Notes: generated by a model not told the origin, from the sequence alone. A stretch of DNA of 64,000 nt from Pseudomonas vranovensis DSM 16006 (GCF_000425805.1 NZ_KE384455.1:1-64000), one strand, 5' to 3'; positions 36,127-45,557 are shown, numbered from the stretch's first letter. Program-made: numbers and translations.

Positions 36127-36216
36127 CGCCAGACTCCTCGTTTCTTATTGTTGGAATAAAACGAATGATCTGGAGATAGTCGCGCTAGCGCCGGGGCAGG
36201 ACAATGGCCAAAGCTG

Positions 36217-37257
36217 TCAATCTGGATGACTGGTTTGGCGCTCGGGCTGGTCTTGGCCGATCAACGTGCGGTAATGACCCGGGTTGCAGCCGTACCATTT
36301 GCGAAAGGCCTTGTAGAACGAACTGCTGTCGGCAAACCCCAGGCGGTCGGCAATTTCGGCAAAGCTCACCTGGTCTTCGGCCAGCCAGGCGATGGCCAAC
36401 TCCTTGCGCACACTGTCCTTGAGCCCTTGGTAGGTCTGGCCTTCTTCAGCCAGGCGCCGGCGCAGGGTCGAGGCCGAGATGCACAGTTGCTGGGCCTGGC
36501 CTTCGGTCTCGGGCCACTCGCCTGCCGGCAGTTGGCGCAACGAAGCCTTGATGCGCCGGGCCAGGCTCGCAGGGTCGCGGTACTTCACCAGGATGTTGCC
36601 AGGTGCCTCGGCTAGGAACCGCTGCAGCTCCTCCGGGGTGCGCTTGAGCGGCAGGTCCAGGCAGTCGGCGGCAAAGATCATGCGCGTGCGTGGGCGTCCA
36701 AACTGCAGGTTTTCCGAGAACATTACCCGGTAATCGTCGCAGAACGGTGGCTCATCGCAGCGCAGTTCGATGGCCAGGATCGGAATCCGTCGCCCGGCCA
36801 GCCAGCAGGCCACACCGTGGACGATCATCCAGAAGGTGAAATAGGTGAAGGGTCGACGCGGCGCTTCCTGCGGTTCGCCAATGACGATTTCGGCCAGGCT
36901 TTGCTGACGCACCAGCACCGGCTGCAAGTGTTCGAGCATCAGCCCCAGAAACGCCAGGGCGGATTCGATTGCCGCGCCCAGGGTCGGCTGGGTCATCGAG
37001 GAACGGCAGAGGAAGGCCAGGCTACCGGTGCGCAGGCCACGCGGGTCCATGCAGAAGAACTCATCGTGACAACGGCGCGCCAGCAGGCGCCAGAGCTCTG
37101 CGTAGGCACTAGCCGGCACCCGGGCGCTGGCCTCGTGCAGCTGCGCCGGATCGATGCCGACGCGGCTGAGCATGGCCAGGCTCGGCGCGCCGGGGGCGCA
37201 AGTCTGCAACAGCGCTTCACGCACCAGTTGCATCGAGATGGTGTCTTTCTCCGCCAT
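36217..37257 (-). CDS. AraC-family transcriptional regulator
   Basis: 346 residues. The N-terminal two thirds is an arabinose-binding-like domain of the OruR/FarR group (AraC_binding_2 type, with SLAFLCRSSMTQ and LEHLQPVLVR); the C-terminal 100 residues are the AraC DNA-binding domain (CISASTLRRRLAEEGQTYQ and FADSSSFYKAFRKWYG). It precedes the acyl-CoA operon on the same strand and is its likely regulator. The start at 37257 (MAEKDTIS) was chosen over the open frame to 37335, which overlaps poorly conserved sequence. No terminator was seen between it and the synthetase gene. Confidence 0.88.
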   Translation of the reverse strand: MAEKDTISMQLVREALLQTCAPGAPSLAMLSRVGIDPAQLHEASARVPASAYAELWRLLARRCHDEFFCMDPRGLRTGSLAFLCRSSMTQPTLGAAIESALAFLGLMLEHLQPVLVRQQSLAEIVIGEPQEAPRRPFTYFTFWMIVHGVACWLAGRRIPILAIELRCDEPPFCDDYRVMFSENLQFGRPRTRMIFAADCLDLPLKRTPEELQRFLAEAPGNILVKYRDPASLARRIKASLRQLPAGEWPETEGQAQQLCISASTLRRRLAEEGQTYQGLKDSVRKELAIAWLAEDQVSFAEIADRLGFADSSSFYKAFRKWYGCNPGHYRTLIGQDQPERQTSHPD

Positions 37258-37331
37258 CAGCCGTCGTTCACCCTGCCTGTCTTTATGTGAGGGCCATCTT
37301 AGGGGCCCGCCCGGAAAATGCCAGCCCCGCC

Positions 37332-38195
37332 TCAAATGGCCGCGGCCAGGCTCAGGAACGCCTGGATCAGGCGCAGTTCACGACGCCGCTCCAGGCAGCC
37401 GAGCATGTGCTGGTTGACCAGGCCAGGCCCGACTATGGGCCGGGCGACCACCCGCGGGTCGTGGCTGATTTCAACCGAGGAGACTATGCCGATACCCAGC
37501 TCTGCCGCCACCGCCTCGGTCACCGCCTCGCGGCTGTCCAATTCGAGCAGCACCCGTGGCTGCACCTGGGCCTCGCTGCAAGCCTGATCGAACGTGCGCC
37601 GGGTGATCGAACTGGGCTCGCGCAGCACCATGATCTGCTGGTTCAGCGCACTGATCTGCAGCGCCCAAGGCTCCTTCGCCCACGGGTGGCCGGCAGGCAG
37701 CAAGGCACAGATCCGTGAGTCGCCAAGATTCTGCAAATGCAGCCCCTTACGAGGTTCCACTTCGGTCATGACCGCCACGTCGGCATGTTCGGACAACAGT
37801 GCAGCCAGGGTTTCCTGAGCATTGCCCAGGCGCAGGTTGACAGTAACCCCCGGGTAACGCGCGCGCAGCTTGGCCAGCATCGGCATGACCCGGTGCGGGC
37901 CGTCGGCGGCCACCTCCAGGCGCCCGGTGAGCAGCTGGCGATTGGCCTCGAGCATGGCTTGTGCTTCTTCAGCCAGGCCAAACATGGCGCGGGTGATCGC
38001 CGCCAGGCGAATCCCCTCCTCCGTCAGCTCGACCCGACGCGCGGTACGCCGCAACAGGGTGATCTGGTAGTGCTCCTCCAGCGCCTTGATATGCCCGGTG
38101 ACGGCCGGCTGGCTGATGAACAAGCGGCTGGCCGCACGGGTAAAGCTGCCCTCACGGGCGACAGCATCGAAAGCGCGGAGCTGGAACAGGTTCAT
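37332..38195 (-). CDS. LysR-family regulator of 2-aminoethylphosphonate catabolism
   Basis: 287 residues. N-terminal winged helix-turn-helix (FTRAASRLFISQPAVTGHIKALE) with the usual LysR linker helix, and an effector domain that includes IMVLREPSSITRR near residue 200. It is divergent from phnW, and such LysR proteins beside phnWX control 2-aminoethylphosphonate use independently of phosphate starvation. The intergenic region carries a LysR-type box at 38211-38225. The ATG at 38195 gives the normal family start. Confidence 0.9.
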   Translation of the reverse strand: MNLFQLRAFDAVAREGSFTRAASRLFISQPAVTGHIKALEEHYQITLLRRTARRVELTEEGIRLAAITRAMFGLAEEAQAMLEANRQLLTGRLEVAADGPHRVMPMLAKLRARYPGVTVNLRLGNAQETLAALLSEHADVAVMTEVEPRKGLHLQNLGDSRICALLPAGHPWAKEPWALQISALNQQIMVLREPSSITRRTFDQACSEAQVQPRVLLELDSREAVTEAVAAELGIGIVSSVEISHDPRVVARPIVGPGLVNQHMLGCLERRRELRLIQAFLSLAAAI

Positions 38196-38210
38196 ATCTA
38201 TCAGCCTGAC

Positions 38211-38225
38211 TTATGGTTGGCATAA
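38211..38225. promoter_or_regulatory. LysR-type box between the regulator and phnW
   Basis: TTATG-GTTGG-CATAA, a perfect interrupted palindrome of the T-N11-A class recognised by LysR proteins, lies 16 bases upstream of the regulator gene and 83 bases before phnW. Confidence 0.7.
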
Positions 38226-38307
38226 CAACAAACAATTTGATTGATGGCGCGCAGAATTGCAACTTAGGTCCCGTAGATTCAGCCCACCGCTTGTGAGGAC
38301 CACCGGA

Positions 38308-39414
38308 ATGAGTAACGCCCCAATCCTGCTGACCCCCGGCCCACTGACCACCTCAGCCCGCACCCGCCAAGCAATGATGGTGGACTGGGGCTCCTGGGAT
38401 CGTGACTTCAACCAACTGACCGCCAGCCTGTGCGAGCAACTGCTGGCCATCGTCGGCGGCGCCGACAGCCACCACTGCGTCCCCTTGCAGGGCAGCGGAA
38501 CCTTTGCCGTGGAAGCCGCAATCGGCACCCTGGTGCCCCGCGATGGCAAGGTCCTGGTACTGATCAACGGTGCGTACGGCCAGCGCCTGGCAAAGATCTG
38601 CAAGGTCCTGGGTCGCGCCTACAGCACCTTTGAAACCGCTGAAGACGAACCCACTACCGCCGCCGACGTCGACCGCTTGCTGGCCGCCGACAGCACCATC
38701 ACCCACGTGGCGCTGATTCACTGCGAGACCAGCACCGGCATCCTCAATCCGCTGCCAGAGATTGCCCAGGTCATCGCCCGTCACAGCAAGCGCCTGATCA
38801 TCGACGCCATGAGTTCCTTCGGCGCACTGCCGATCGATGCACGCGAAGTACCGTTCGACGCGCTGATCGCCGCCTCCGGCAAATGCCTTGAAGGTGTGCC
38901 GGGCATGGGCTTTGTTTTTGCCAACAAAGACTCGCTGGCCGCAGCCGAGGGCAACTCGCCGTCGCTGGCCATGGACCTGCAGGACCAACACGCCTACATG
39001 GCCAAGACCGGCCAATGGCGCTTCACCCCACCGACCCACGTGGTGGCGGCGTTGCACGAGGCCCTGCTGCAATACAACGAAGAAGGTGGCCTGCCGGCCC
39101 GTCACCAGCGCTATGCCAGCAACTGCAAGGCCCTGCTCGATGGGATGGCGGCCATTGGCCTGCGCAGTTTTCTGCCGGCCGAGATACAGGCTCCGATCAT
39201 CGTCACCTTCCACGCCCCGACAGACCCGCGTTATCAGTTCAAGGACTTCTACGAACGGGTCAAGGCCAAGGGTTTCATCCTCTATCCAGGCAAGCTGACC
39301 CAGGTCGAAACCTTCCGCGTCGGTTGCATCGGCTGCGTCGGCCCGGATGGCATGCAGGCCGCGGTCAATGCCGTGGCCGAGGTACTGCGTGAAATGGAAG
39401 TGCTGGAAATCTGA
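38308..39414 (+). CDS. phnW: 2-aminoethylphosphonate-pyruvate transaminase
   Basis: 368 residues, normal for PhnW. Class V PLP fold: LLTPGPLTTS at the N-terminus, Asp166 (LIIDAMSSFG) contacting the pyridine nitrogen and Schiff-base Lys192 (AASGKCLEG). It transfers the amino group of 2-aminoethylphosphonate to pyruvate, giving phosphonoacetaldehyde and alanine. A GTGAGGACC site precedes the ATG. It is followed after 50 bases by phnX, which consumes its product. No phosphonate transporter gene lies in the window. Confidence 0.95.
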   Translation: MSNAPILLTPGPLTTSARTRQAMMVDWGSWDRDFNQLTASLCEQLLAIVGGADSHHCVPLQGSGTFAVEAAIGTLVPRDGKVLVLINGAYGQRLAKICKVLGRAYSTFETAEDEPTTAADVDRLLAADSTITHVALIHCETSTGILNPLPEIAQVIARHSKRLIIDAMSSFGALPIDAREVPFDALIAASGKCLEGVPGMGFVFANKDSLAAAEGNSPSLAMDLQDQHAYMAKTGQWRFTPPTHVVAALHEALLQYNEEGGLPARHQRYASNCKALLDGMAAIGLRSFLPAEIQAPIIVTFHAPTDPRYQFKDFYERVKAKGFILYPGKLTQVETFRVGCIGCVGPDGMQAAVNAVAEVLREMEVLEI

Positions 39415-39464
39415 AGTCTGCCCTTTACCTAACCTGCGAACCGACCCGCTCAAGGAATCTTCAC

Positions 39465-40292
39465 ATGAACTACAACAACCCGACTCAACTGCAAGCCGCC
39501 ATCCTCGACTGGGCCGGCACCGTGGTCGACTTTGGCTCCTTTGCTCCGACCCAGATTTTCGTCGAGGCCTTCGCCGAATTCGACGTCGAAGTCTCCATCG
39601 AAGAAGCCCGTGGCCCGATGGGCATGGGCAAGTGGGACCACATCCGTACCCTGTGCGACCAACCGCAGATCGCCGAGCGTTATCGCAAGGTATTTGGTCG
39701 CACGCCGACCGACGATGACGTCACAGCCATCTACAACCGCTTCATGCCCCTGCAGATCGAAAAGATCGCCGTACACTCGGCGCTGATTCCGGGCGCCCTC
39801 GACACCTTGACCGGCTTGCGCAAGGATGGCCTGAAGATCGGTTCGTGCTCCGGCTACCCGAAAGTAGTGATGGACAAGGTGGTAGAACTGGCAGCGCAGA
39901 ACGGCTACGTCGCCGACCATGTGGTCGCCACCGATGAAACGCCAAACGGCCGCCCGTGGCCGGCCCAGGCCCTGGCCAACGTGATTGCCCTGGGCATCGA
40001 CGATGTCGCCGCGTGCGTGAAAGTCGACGACACCGTACCGGGCATTCTTGAAGGCCGCCGCGCGGGCATGTGGACCGTGGCGCTGGTGTGCTCGGGCAAC
40101 GCCCTGGGCTTGACCTATGAAGGCTATCGCGCCCTGGCCTCGGACAAACTCGACAGCGAGCGCAAGCGCATCCATGCCCTGTTCGAAGGCTCGCGCCCGC
40201 ACTACTTGATCGACACCATCAATGAGCTGCCGGAGGTGATTGCCGATATCAACCGTCGTCTGGCGCGCGGCGAAATGCCACAGGCGGTATAA
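39465..40292 (+). CDS. phnX: Phosphonoacetaldehyde hydrolase (phosphonatase)
   Basis: 275 residues, HAD superfamily. Nucleophile Asp15 in ILDWAGTVVDFGS, Schiff-base Lys56 in PMGMGKWDH, motif II in GSCSGYPKVVM and motif III acids in VKVDDTVPGILEG. The enzyme forms an imine with phosphonoacetaldehyde and breaks the C-P bond to give acetaldehyde and phosphate. The acetaldehyde could be oxidised by ExaC of this window. AAGGAATCTTCAC precedes the ATG. Transcription ends at a strong hairpin. Confidence 0.96.
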   Translation: MNYNNPTQLQAAILDWAGTVVDFGSFAPTQIFVEAFAEFDVEVSIEEARGPMGMGKWDHIRTLCDQPQIAERYRKVFGRTPTDDDVTAIYNRFMPLQIEKIAVHSALIPGALDTLTGLRKDGLKIGSCSGYPKVVMDKVVELAAQNGYVADHVVATDETPNGRPWPAQALANVIALGIDDVAACVKVDDTVPGILEGRRAGMWTVALVCSGNALGLTYEGYRALASDKLDSERKRIHALFEGSRPHYLIDTINELPEVIADINRRLARGEMPQAV

Positions 40293-40313
40293 GCGTTCTG
40301 ACTGAGCAGCCAT

Positions 40314-40352
40314 AAAAGAGCACGTAGCGCCTACTGGCCTACGTGCTCTTTT
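40314..40352 (+). terminator. Rho-independent terminator of phnWX
   Basis: A perfect 14-bp stem (AAAAGAGCACGTAG at 40314-40327 with CTACGTGCTCTTTT at 40339-40352) around an 11-base loop, ending in a T run. Confidence 0.93.
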
Positions 40353-40519
40353 CATTTACCCGGCCATCATCACATTCAAATCATGCGGCGTTATGTATAG
40401 TCTGAATGCACTCAAGTATTAGATCGAGCCGATCGATCTACCCTGTATAAATTGAACTTTTTTCGTTGAGATCACGCCGCCATGCTCATAGACCCACTCA
40501 AGGAAGAAGGTTATTTAGC

Positions 40520-41454
40520 ATGTCCACATCCAATGAGTTTCCTACACCCTCCACCGCACAATCCGGCAAAACCAATCCTCATTACGACTTGCTGAAATAT
40601 TCTCTACCGACTTGGCTCATCAATGCGCCGTCGGCAATGCACCAGGCACTTCGCCAGACCGCCCCTGAAATGCCAGCGTGGCTGGCTGTGGCACGACGCG
40701 AAAAGCCAGGCATTGTTCAGGCGCTTGTGGAGTCCTCTAGTCGCCATTACCAACTTGAACAGCAGATCAAAACCGTTCTCGCGCAACTGCCATCACCTGA
40801 AAACTATGCCGAGCCTTTACTCAAGGCGACGCTCAAAGAGCGCTTCGGCCTGGACGTCGATGTCCGCAACACCTCGCTGTTTCACGCCAGACGGGTAATC
40901 GACACCCAGTCCTTCCTTATGGCCTATCGGGAACCGCTTGTCGAGAAGTCCAAGGCCATAAATGCCGCCACTCAATCAGTACTGGTTTCAGCCTTACAAA
41001 ACTTTGAAGACTGGGAAACCACGTCAGGGGGAATGACCGATAGCAGCGCTCGGATCGACGTGCCGTCGACTTCTAGCTACGTTGACCCGGCAAGCAAATA
41101 ACCTGGCTTCTACCCCCCCAGCTGTATCAAGCCGCTGCCGACATACAGTCAGGTGAGCTGGATGCTGCCTTGAACCGTGTGCGCCAGGGGGAGAGCAGCC
41201 AGCCGTTCCTTGACTACGCCAGACATCGAGACTTTTGGGTCGGCTATTTTCGTGAAACGCATGCCGATCAGTTCAACGCGATGAAAGTCGCTTATGAGGC
41301 GCAGGTTCTGGAAGTTCACGAGCTGTATCCCGATGACAATCCAGACCCGACGTCGATGCGCATTATGGCGCTGGAGCACATTTACAAAAACAACGAGCGC
41401 AACTTGATCGAATCACTGACCAACCGCGCCGGATTGGAGCAGCCGCAACCATGA
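40520..41454 (+). pseudogene. Relic of a DUF6543-type toxin gene (deleted and frameshifted)
   Basis: The first frame (40520-41101) encodes 193 residues whose LLKYSLPTWLINAP and FGLDVDVRNTSLF segments look like the N-terminus of DUF6543 toxins. After its stop codon, another frame to 41454 (ending in LEQPQP) resembles the C-terminal part of such toxins (FLDYARHRDFWVGYF). The two would join as FYPPQLYQAAAD if a run of seven C (41113-41119) had eight, so an in-run deletion plus loss of the long middle explains the structure. Alternatively the 193-residue frame could still be translated: it has a good AGGAAGAAGG site. The upstream 150 bases are AT-rich, unlike neighbours. Family reading is from memory. 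Confidence 0.55.
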
Positions 41455-41543
41455 ACAAACATCACGGGCACTGGCCGCCCAAGCCAGAAACCGGGGCGCC
41501 AGCCCTGGCTTCTGGTTCTTGAGCCCGCCCCAGGTTGAACGAC

Positions 41544-42098
41544 TCAAGCCTGATGACGTTCGACCCATACTGCGTATTTATCGATGAAGCCCTGCAGGAA
41601 TGGCCGGACTTTCTCCGACAGCTTGCCATTGTCATCGAACAGCGTCGCGGCCCCGCCGATATACGCCTCGGGCTGTTGCATGCAGGGGACATCAAGGAAT
41701 ACCAACGACTGGCGCAGGTGATGGTTGGCGCCAAAACCACCCACGGCGCCCGGCGACACGCTGATCACCGCCCCGGGCTTACCGCTCCAGGCACTTTGAC
41801 CGTAGGGCCGCGACCCCACGTCTATGGCATTTTTCAAGACACCAGGCACTGAACGGTTGTACTCCGGCGTCACAAACAATACCGCGTCACTGGTGCGGAC
41901 CTGTTCGCGAAAGGTCTTGTAGGCTGCCGGTGGATCGACATCGATATCTTCGTTGTAGAGCGGCAGGTCGCCGATCTCGACAATCGTCAACTTGAGGTTC
42001 GAGGGCGCAAGCTCTGCCAGCGCACGGGCGACCTTGCGATTGAACGACTCCTTGCGCAAACTGCCGACGACGACGGCTACCGAATACACCTGGCTCAT
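41544..42098 (-). CDS. NADPH-dependent FMN reductase (ChrR-like)
   Basis: 184 residues with a flavodoxin-like fold. FMN phosphate loop GSLRKESFNRK at residues 12-22 and the second flavin loop TPEYNRSVPGVLKNAID near 80-95 are diagnostic. Relatives such as ChrR and YieF reduce quinones, chromate and other electrophiles by two-electron transfer, protecting against oxidative stress. The substrate cannot be told. It is a single gene, transcribed toward the toxin relic; ATG at 42098 is the family start (MSQVYSVAVVVGS). Confidence 0.9.
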   Translation of the reverse strand: MSQVYSVAVVVGSLRKESFNRKVARALAELAPSNLKLTIVEIGDLPLYNEDIDVDPPAAYKTFREQVRTSDAVLFVTPEYNRSVPGVLKNAIDVGSRPYGQSAWSGKPGAVISVSPGAVGGFGANHHLRQSLVFLDVPCMQQPEAYIGGAATLFDDNGKLSEKVRPFLQGFIDKYAVWVERHQA

Positions 42099-42249
42099 GG
42101 CGATTTCCTGACGTGAAAGGTATTAGGAAGTTGTAGGTATAGATGATCCAATCCGGCGCTGAAGTTTTTTTCCCAATGGGCAAAACTTACCCGGTAAAAC
42201 AGTGGTCTATGCCTGACAGATTCTCACTTCATCAGAGGTTGCACGGTAA

Positions 42250-42468
42250 ATGACAGCAGTACTGGTCGGACAGTTTCATGCACGGGACGCAGAAGGCCGC
42301 ATCTATCCCGTCCATGAGTTTCAGGAAGCCACCCTCGAAGCCGACGGTAGTGCCGCATCCCTGCCTATCACCACCTATAAATTGGCCATCGGCGACCGGG
42401 TCAACCACTTGGGCGAAGATCGCTTCGAATTGGCCCGCACAGGCGTGGAGATCATCCGCATCCCTTGA
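42250..42468 (+). CDS. Small hypothetical protein
   Basis: 72 residues, soluble and acidic, with alternating beta-strand pattern (VGQFHARDAEGRIYPVHEFQEATL, then TYKLAIGDRVNHLGEDRFEL) suggesting a small beta-barrel. I recognise no named domain. A GAGGTTGC site is located before the ATG. It is convergent with ldcA, six bases apart, and divergent from the FMN reductase across 151 bases. Confidence 0.7.
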   Translation: MTAVLVGQFHARDAEGRIYPVHEFQEATLEADGSAASLPITTYKLAIGDRVNHLGEDRFELARTGVEIIRIP

Positions 42469-42474
42469 ACGGCT

Positions 42475-44730
42475 TCAGGCCTTGATGCAATCGACGGTAT
42501 AGACCCGCCCCTGTTCGCGGGTCTCGTGCTGCAGGCCATGCACGTCGGCGACAAAACCCGGAAACCCCGTGTCAAAGGCTGCAGCAAAGGCCAGGTAATC
42601 AATGATCGCGTGCGTTGCCTCGGTAAAGCGCTCGCCGGGCATGATCAATGGAATGCCCGGGGGATAAGGCACCAGCATCACCGCGCAAATGCGCCCCAGC
42701 AGTTGATCGATCGGTACGGCTTCCACCTCCCCACGCACCAGCTTGTCGTAGGCATCTGCGGGCTTCATCACCACCTCCGGCAAACGGGTGAACAAACGCT
42801 TCAACTGCTTGGCGGTGGCGTTGCTGCGATAGCAGGCATGCAGTTGGTCGCACAGGTCACGCAACCCCAATCCCTGGTAACGCACGGGGTCCAGCTGGGC
42901 GACACAGGGCAGGCAGTCGAGCAGGTCGGTATTGGCGTCATAGCTGCGCTTGAATTCCAGAAGCTCGGTCAACAAGGTGCTCCACTTGCCCTTGGTGATG
43001 CCCATCGAGAAGAGCACCAGAAAGGTGTAGAGCCCGGTCTTCTCCACCACCAGCCCCCGTTCCCAGAGAAACTTGCTGACCACCGCGGCCGGAATACCGT
43101 GCTCGCTCAAGGCACCGCCAGCGCTGAGGCCGGGCATCACCAGGGTGACCTTGATCGGATCGAGCAGCACGTAGTCATCCCCGACATCGCCAAAGCCGTG
43201 CCATTCGGCCTGCGGCTGCAGCAGCCAGTCCGCGGTGCGCACCTGGTGCGCGCCTTCGACCTGCGGTGGCTGCCAGATACTGAACCACCAGTCATCAGTA
43301 GCGAGGTGCTCGCGCAGCTTGGCCATTGCCCGGCGAAACCCCAGCGCCTCATCGAACATTTCCTGTAGCAGCGAACGGCCAGCCGGGCCTTCCATCATGG
43401 CTGACGCCACATCCAGCGAGGCGAGGATGCTGTATTGCGGTGAGGTGGATATATGCATCATGAAGGCTTCGTTGAAGCGATCGCGGTCCAGTTGTCGGGC
43501 ACCGCCGTCCTGCACATGAATCATCGAGGCTTGGCTGAAGGCTGCCAGCAGCTTGTGGGTCGAGTGAGTACTGAACACCAGGGGGCTGTCGGCGCTGCGT
43601 GAGGTACCCATGGCGAATCGACCGGCAAAGAATTCGTGAAACGCCGCATAGGCATACCAGGCCTCATCAAAATGCAGCACCTCGACGCTATTGCCGAGCA
43701 CCTGCTTGATCAGCTCGGCGTTGTAGCACAGGCCGTCGTAGGTCGAGTTGGTCACCACCGCCATCTTGACCTTGGCAATGCGTCCCTTGGCCAAGGGGTT
43801 ACCATCGATCTTGGCGCGAATGGAGTCGGGGCTGAACTCGCTCAGGGGAATCGGCCCGATGATGCCCAGTTCGTTGCGCTCCGGGCACAGGTACAAGGGG
43901 ATGGCACCGGTCATGATGATCGCGTGGACCACCGACTTGTGGCAGTTGCGGTCCACCAGCACCAGGTCATCGCGCCCGACCATCGAGTGCCAGACGATCT
44001 TGTTGGCAGTTGAGGTGCCGTTGATCACAAAGAAGGTGTGATCGGCGCCAAAATTCTTTGCCGCCCGCGCTTCGGCTGCCGCCAAGGGACCGGTGTGGTC
44101 CAGCAGCGAACCCAGTTCAGGCACCGACACCGACAAGTCCGAGCGCAACGTGTTCTCACCAAAGAACTGATGGAACGCCAGGCCCACCGGGCTTTTCCGG
44201 TAGGCCACGCCACCACCGTGCCCCGGCGTGTGCCAGGAGTAGTTGGATTGCGCAGTGTGCTGCACCAGCGCCCTGAAAAATGGCGGCAGCAGCGCGTCCA
44301 GGTAGGTGTGTGCTGCGCGCGCCACCTGGCGGGCCAGGAAGGGGACGGTGTCCTCGAACAAGTAAAGAATGCCGCGTAGCTGGTTCAGCTCACTCATCAC
44401 GTCGGCAGGGGCGTTTTCCAGTGTCACTTGCTCGCCCAGCGCGAAGATCGGCAAATGCGGCGCACGCAGCCGGGCCAGGCGAATCAGATCGACCAGGTTA
44501 TGCAAGAGGTGGGGGTTTTCTTCGGCGCCTTCGGCAGCGATCAACATGCAGGCGAGGCCGTGATGACTAGATACGACCTGGCGGCCTTCGGCGTAGTCGG
44601 TGGCGGCAAGAATGGTGAAGCCGTCCTGGGCCAGCTCCTGGGCAATACCGCGGACACGCTCGCCGGCTACCGTATCGGCCTTGATATCGCGGTGAACGAT
44701 CAGGACAGGAAACTTGAGGTCCTTGTACAT
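42475..44730 (-). CDS. ldcA: Lysine decarboxylase, Orn/Lys/Arg decarboxylase family
   Basis: 751 residues, the exact size of P. aeruginosa LdcA. Fold-type I PLP enzyme with an N-terminal receiver-like wing domain (1-130), catalytic core and C-terminal domain. PLP ligands are visible: INGTSTANK near 237-244, Asp355 in LHFDEAWYAY and Schiff-base Lys393 in STHSTHKLLAA. LdcA converts lysine to cadaverine, part of lysine catabolism and pH homeostasis. The antiporter gene I expect beside it in P. aeruginosa is not present here. It precedes dnaQ as in that species but on its own transcript. Confidence 0.92.
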   Translation of the reverse strand: MYKDLKFPVLIVHRDIKADTVAGERVRGIAQELAQDGFTILAATDYAEGRQVVSSHHGLACMLIAAEGAEENPHLLHNLVDLIRLARLRAPHLPIFALGEQVTLENAPADVMSELNQLRGILYLFEDTVPFLARQVARAAHTYLDALLPPFFRALVQHTAQSNYSWHTPGHGGGVAYRKSPVGLAFHQFFGENTLRSDLSVSVPELGSLLDHTGPLAAAEARAAKNFGADHTFFVINGTSTANKIVWHSMVGRDDLVLVDRNCHKSVVHAIIMTGAIPLYLCPERNELGIIGPIPLSEFSPDSIRAKIDGNPLAKGRIAKVKMAVVTNSTYDGLCYNAELIKQVLGNSVEVLHFDEAWYAYAAFHEFFAGRFAMGTSRSADSPLVFSTHSTHKLLAAFSQASMIHVQDGGARQLDRDRFNEAFMMHISTSPQYSILASLDVASAMMEGPAGRSLLQEMFDEALGFRRAMAKLREHLATDDWWFSIWQPPQVEGAHQVRTADWLLQPQAEWHGFGDVGDDYVLLDPIKVTLVMPGLSAGGALSEHGIPAAVVSKFLWERGLVVEKTGLYTFLVLFSMGITKGKWSTLLTELLEFKRSYDANTDLLDCLPCVAQLDPVRYQGLGLRDLCDQLHACYRSNATAKQLKRLFTRLPEVVMKPADAYDKLVRGEVEAVPIDQLLGRICAVMLVPYPPGIPLIMPGERFTEATHAIIDYLAFAAAFDTGFPGFVADVHGLQHETREQGRVYTVDCIKA

Positions 44731-44807
44731 GAGGGGGTGCCTGCTCCGAATGACGGGTCGGTCATTTCAGGGTAGAAGCTGGCTGCCCCCCTTGCGCGGC
44801 GATTGCC

Positions 44808-45557
44808 TCAGTTGGCCTCGGACATCTGCTGCCACAATGCCGGGCTACCCGCCGATTTGGCGACAGCCTCCAGGCGTGCTACGTGGGCTTCCAGTTCTTG
44901 CTCGGTAACGCGGATGATCCGCCCCGGCTGACGACCCACGAGGCGGCGGATTTCGCTGCCGCGACTGTTTTCACTGTTTTCCTCGCCATCAGCCCCCTGC
45001 CCGGCCAGCGACAAGCTGGTCTGGCCACCGGTCATGTTCAGGTAAACGTCGGCCAGCAGCTCCGAGTCAAGCAAGGCGCCGTGCAGGTCGCGACCGGAGT
45101 TGTCGACGCCATAGCGTTTGCACAGGGCGTCGAGGCTGTTGCGCTGCCCTGGATGACGGCCACGGGCCATCACCAGGGTATCGAGGATGGTGCAGTGCTG
45201 GGAGATATCGGCGCGATCAGGTTGGCCGACCAGGGCGAACTCGTTGTTGATGAAGCCAACGTCGAACGCCGCGTTATGGATGATCAGCTGGGCGCCCTGG
45301 ATGAAGTCGAAGAACTCATCGGCGACTTCGGCAAAACGAGGTTTGTCGACCAGGAAAGCGTCGGTGATGCCGTGAACGCCAATGGCGCCCTCGTCACTTT
45401 CGCGGTCCGGCTGCAGGTAGACGTGAAAGTGCCGTCCGGTGAGGCGCCTGCCGATCAGCTCGACACAGCCGATCTCGATGATCCGGTGGCCGTCGGTAAC
45501 CGGCATACCGGTGGTTTCGGTGTCCAAGACGACCGACCTGTTGTTCTGAATCTCCAC
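44808..45557 (-). CDS. dnaQ: DNA polymerase III epsilon subunit (3'-5' proofreading exonuclease)
   Basis: 249 residues. DEDDh exonuclease motifs: ExoI with Asp12 and Glu14 (VLDTETTGMP), ExoII in HNAAFDVGFIN near residue 100, ExoIII in DLHGALLDSELLADVYL near 160, including the catalytic His. The C-terminal tail (200-249) is variable and contains the alpha-subunit-binding region. Epsilon edits misincorporated bases in the replicase core. Gene order dnaQ-rnhA head to tail on the same strand is the classic gammaproteobacterial neighbourhood, although in E. coli they are divergent. Confidence 0.95.
   Translation of the reverse strand: MEIQNNRSVVLDTETTGMPVTDGHRIIEIGCVELIGRRLTGRHFHVYLQPDRESDEGAIGVHGITDAFLVDKPRFAEVADEFFDFIQGAQLIIHNAAFDVGFINNEFALVGQPDRADISQHCTILDTLVMARGRHPGQRNSLDALCKRYGVDNSGRDLHGALLDSELLADVYLNMTGGQTSLSLAGQGADGEENSENSRGSEIRRLVGRQPGRIIRVTEQELEAHVARLEAVAKSAGSPALWQQMSEAN

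Noticed and set aside
41451..41522. 23-residue frame starting at an ATGA overlap after the toxin relic
   Set aside because: It follows a pseudogene, has no good ribosome site of its own and no recognisable peptide signature.
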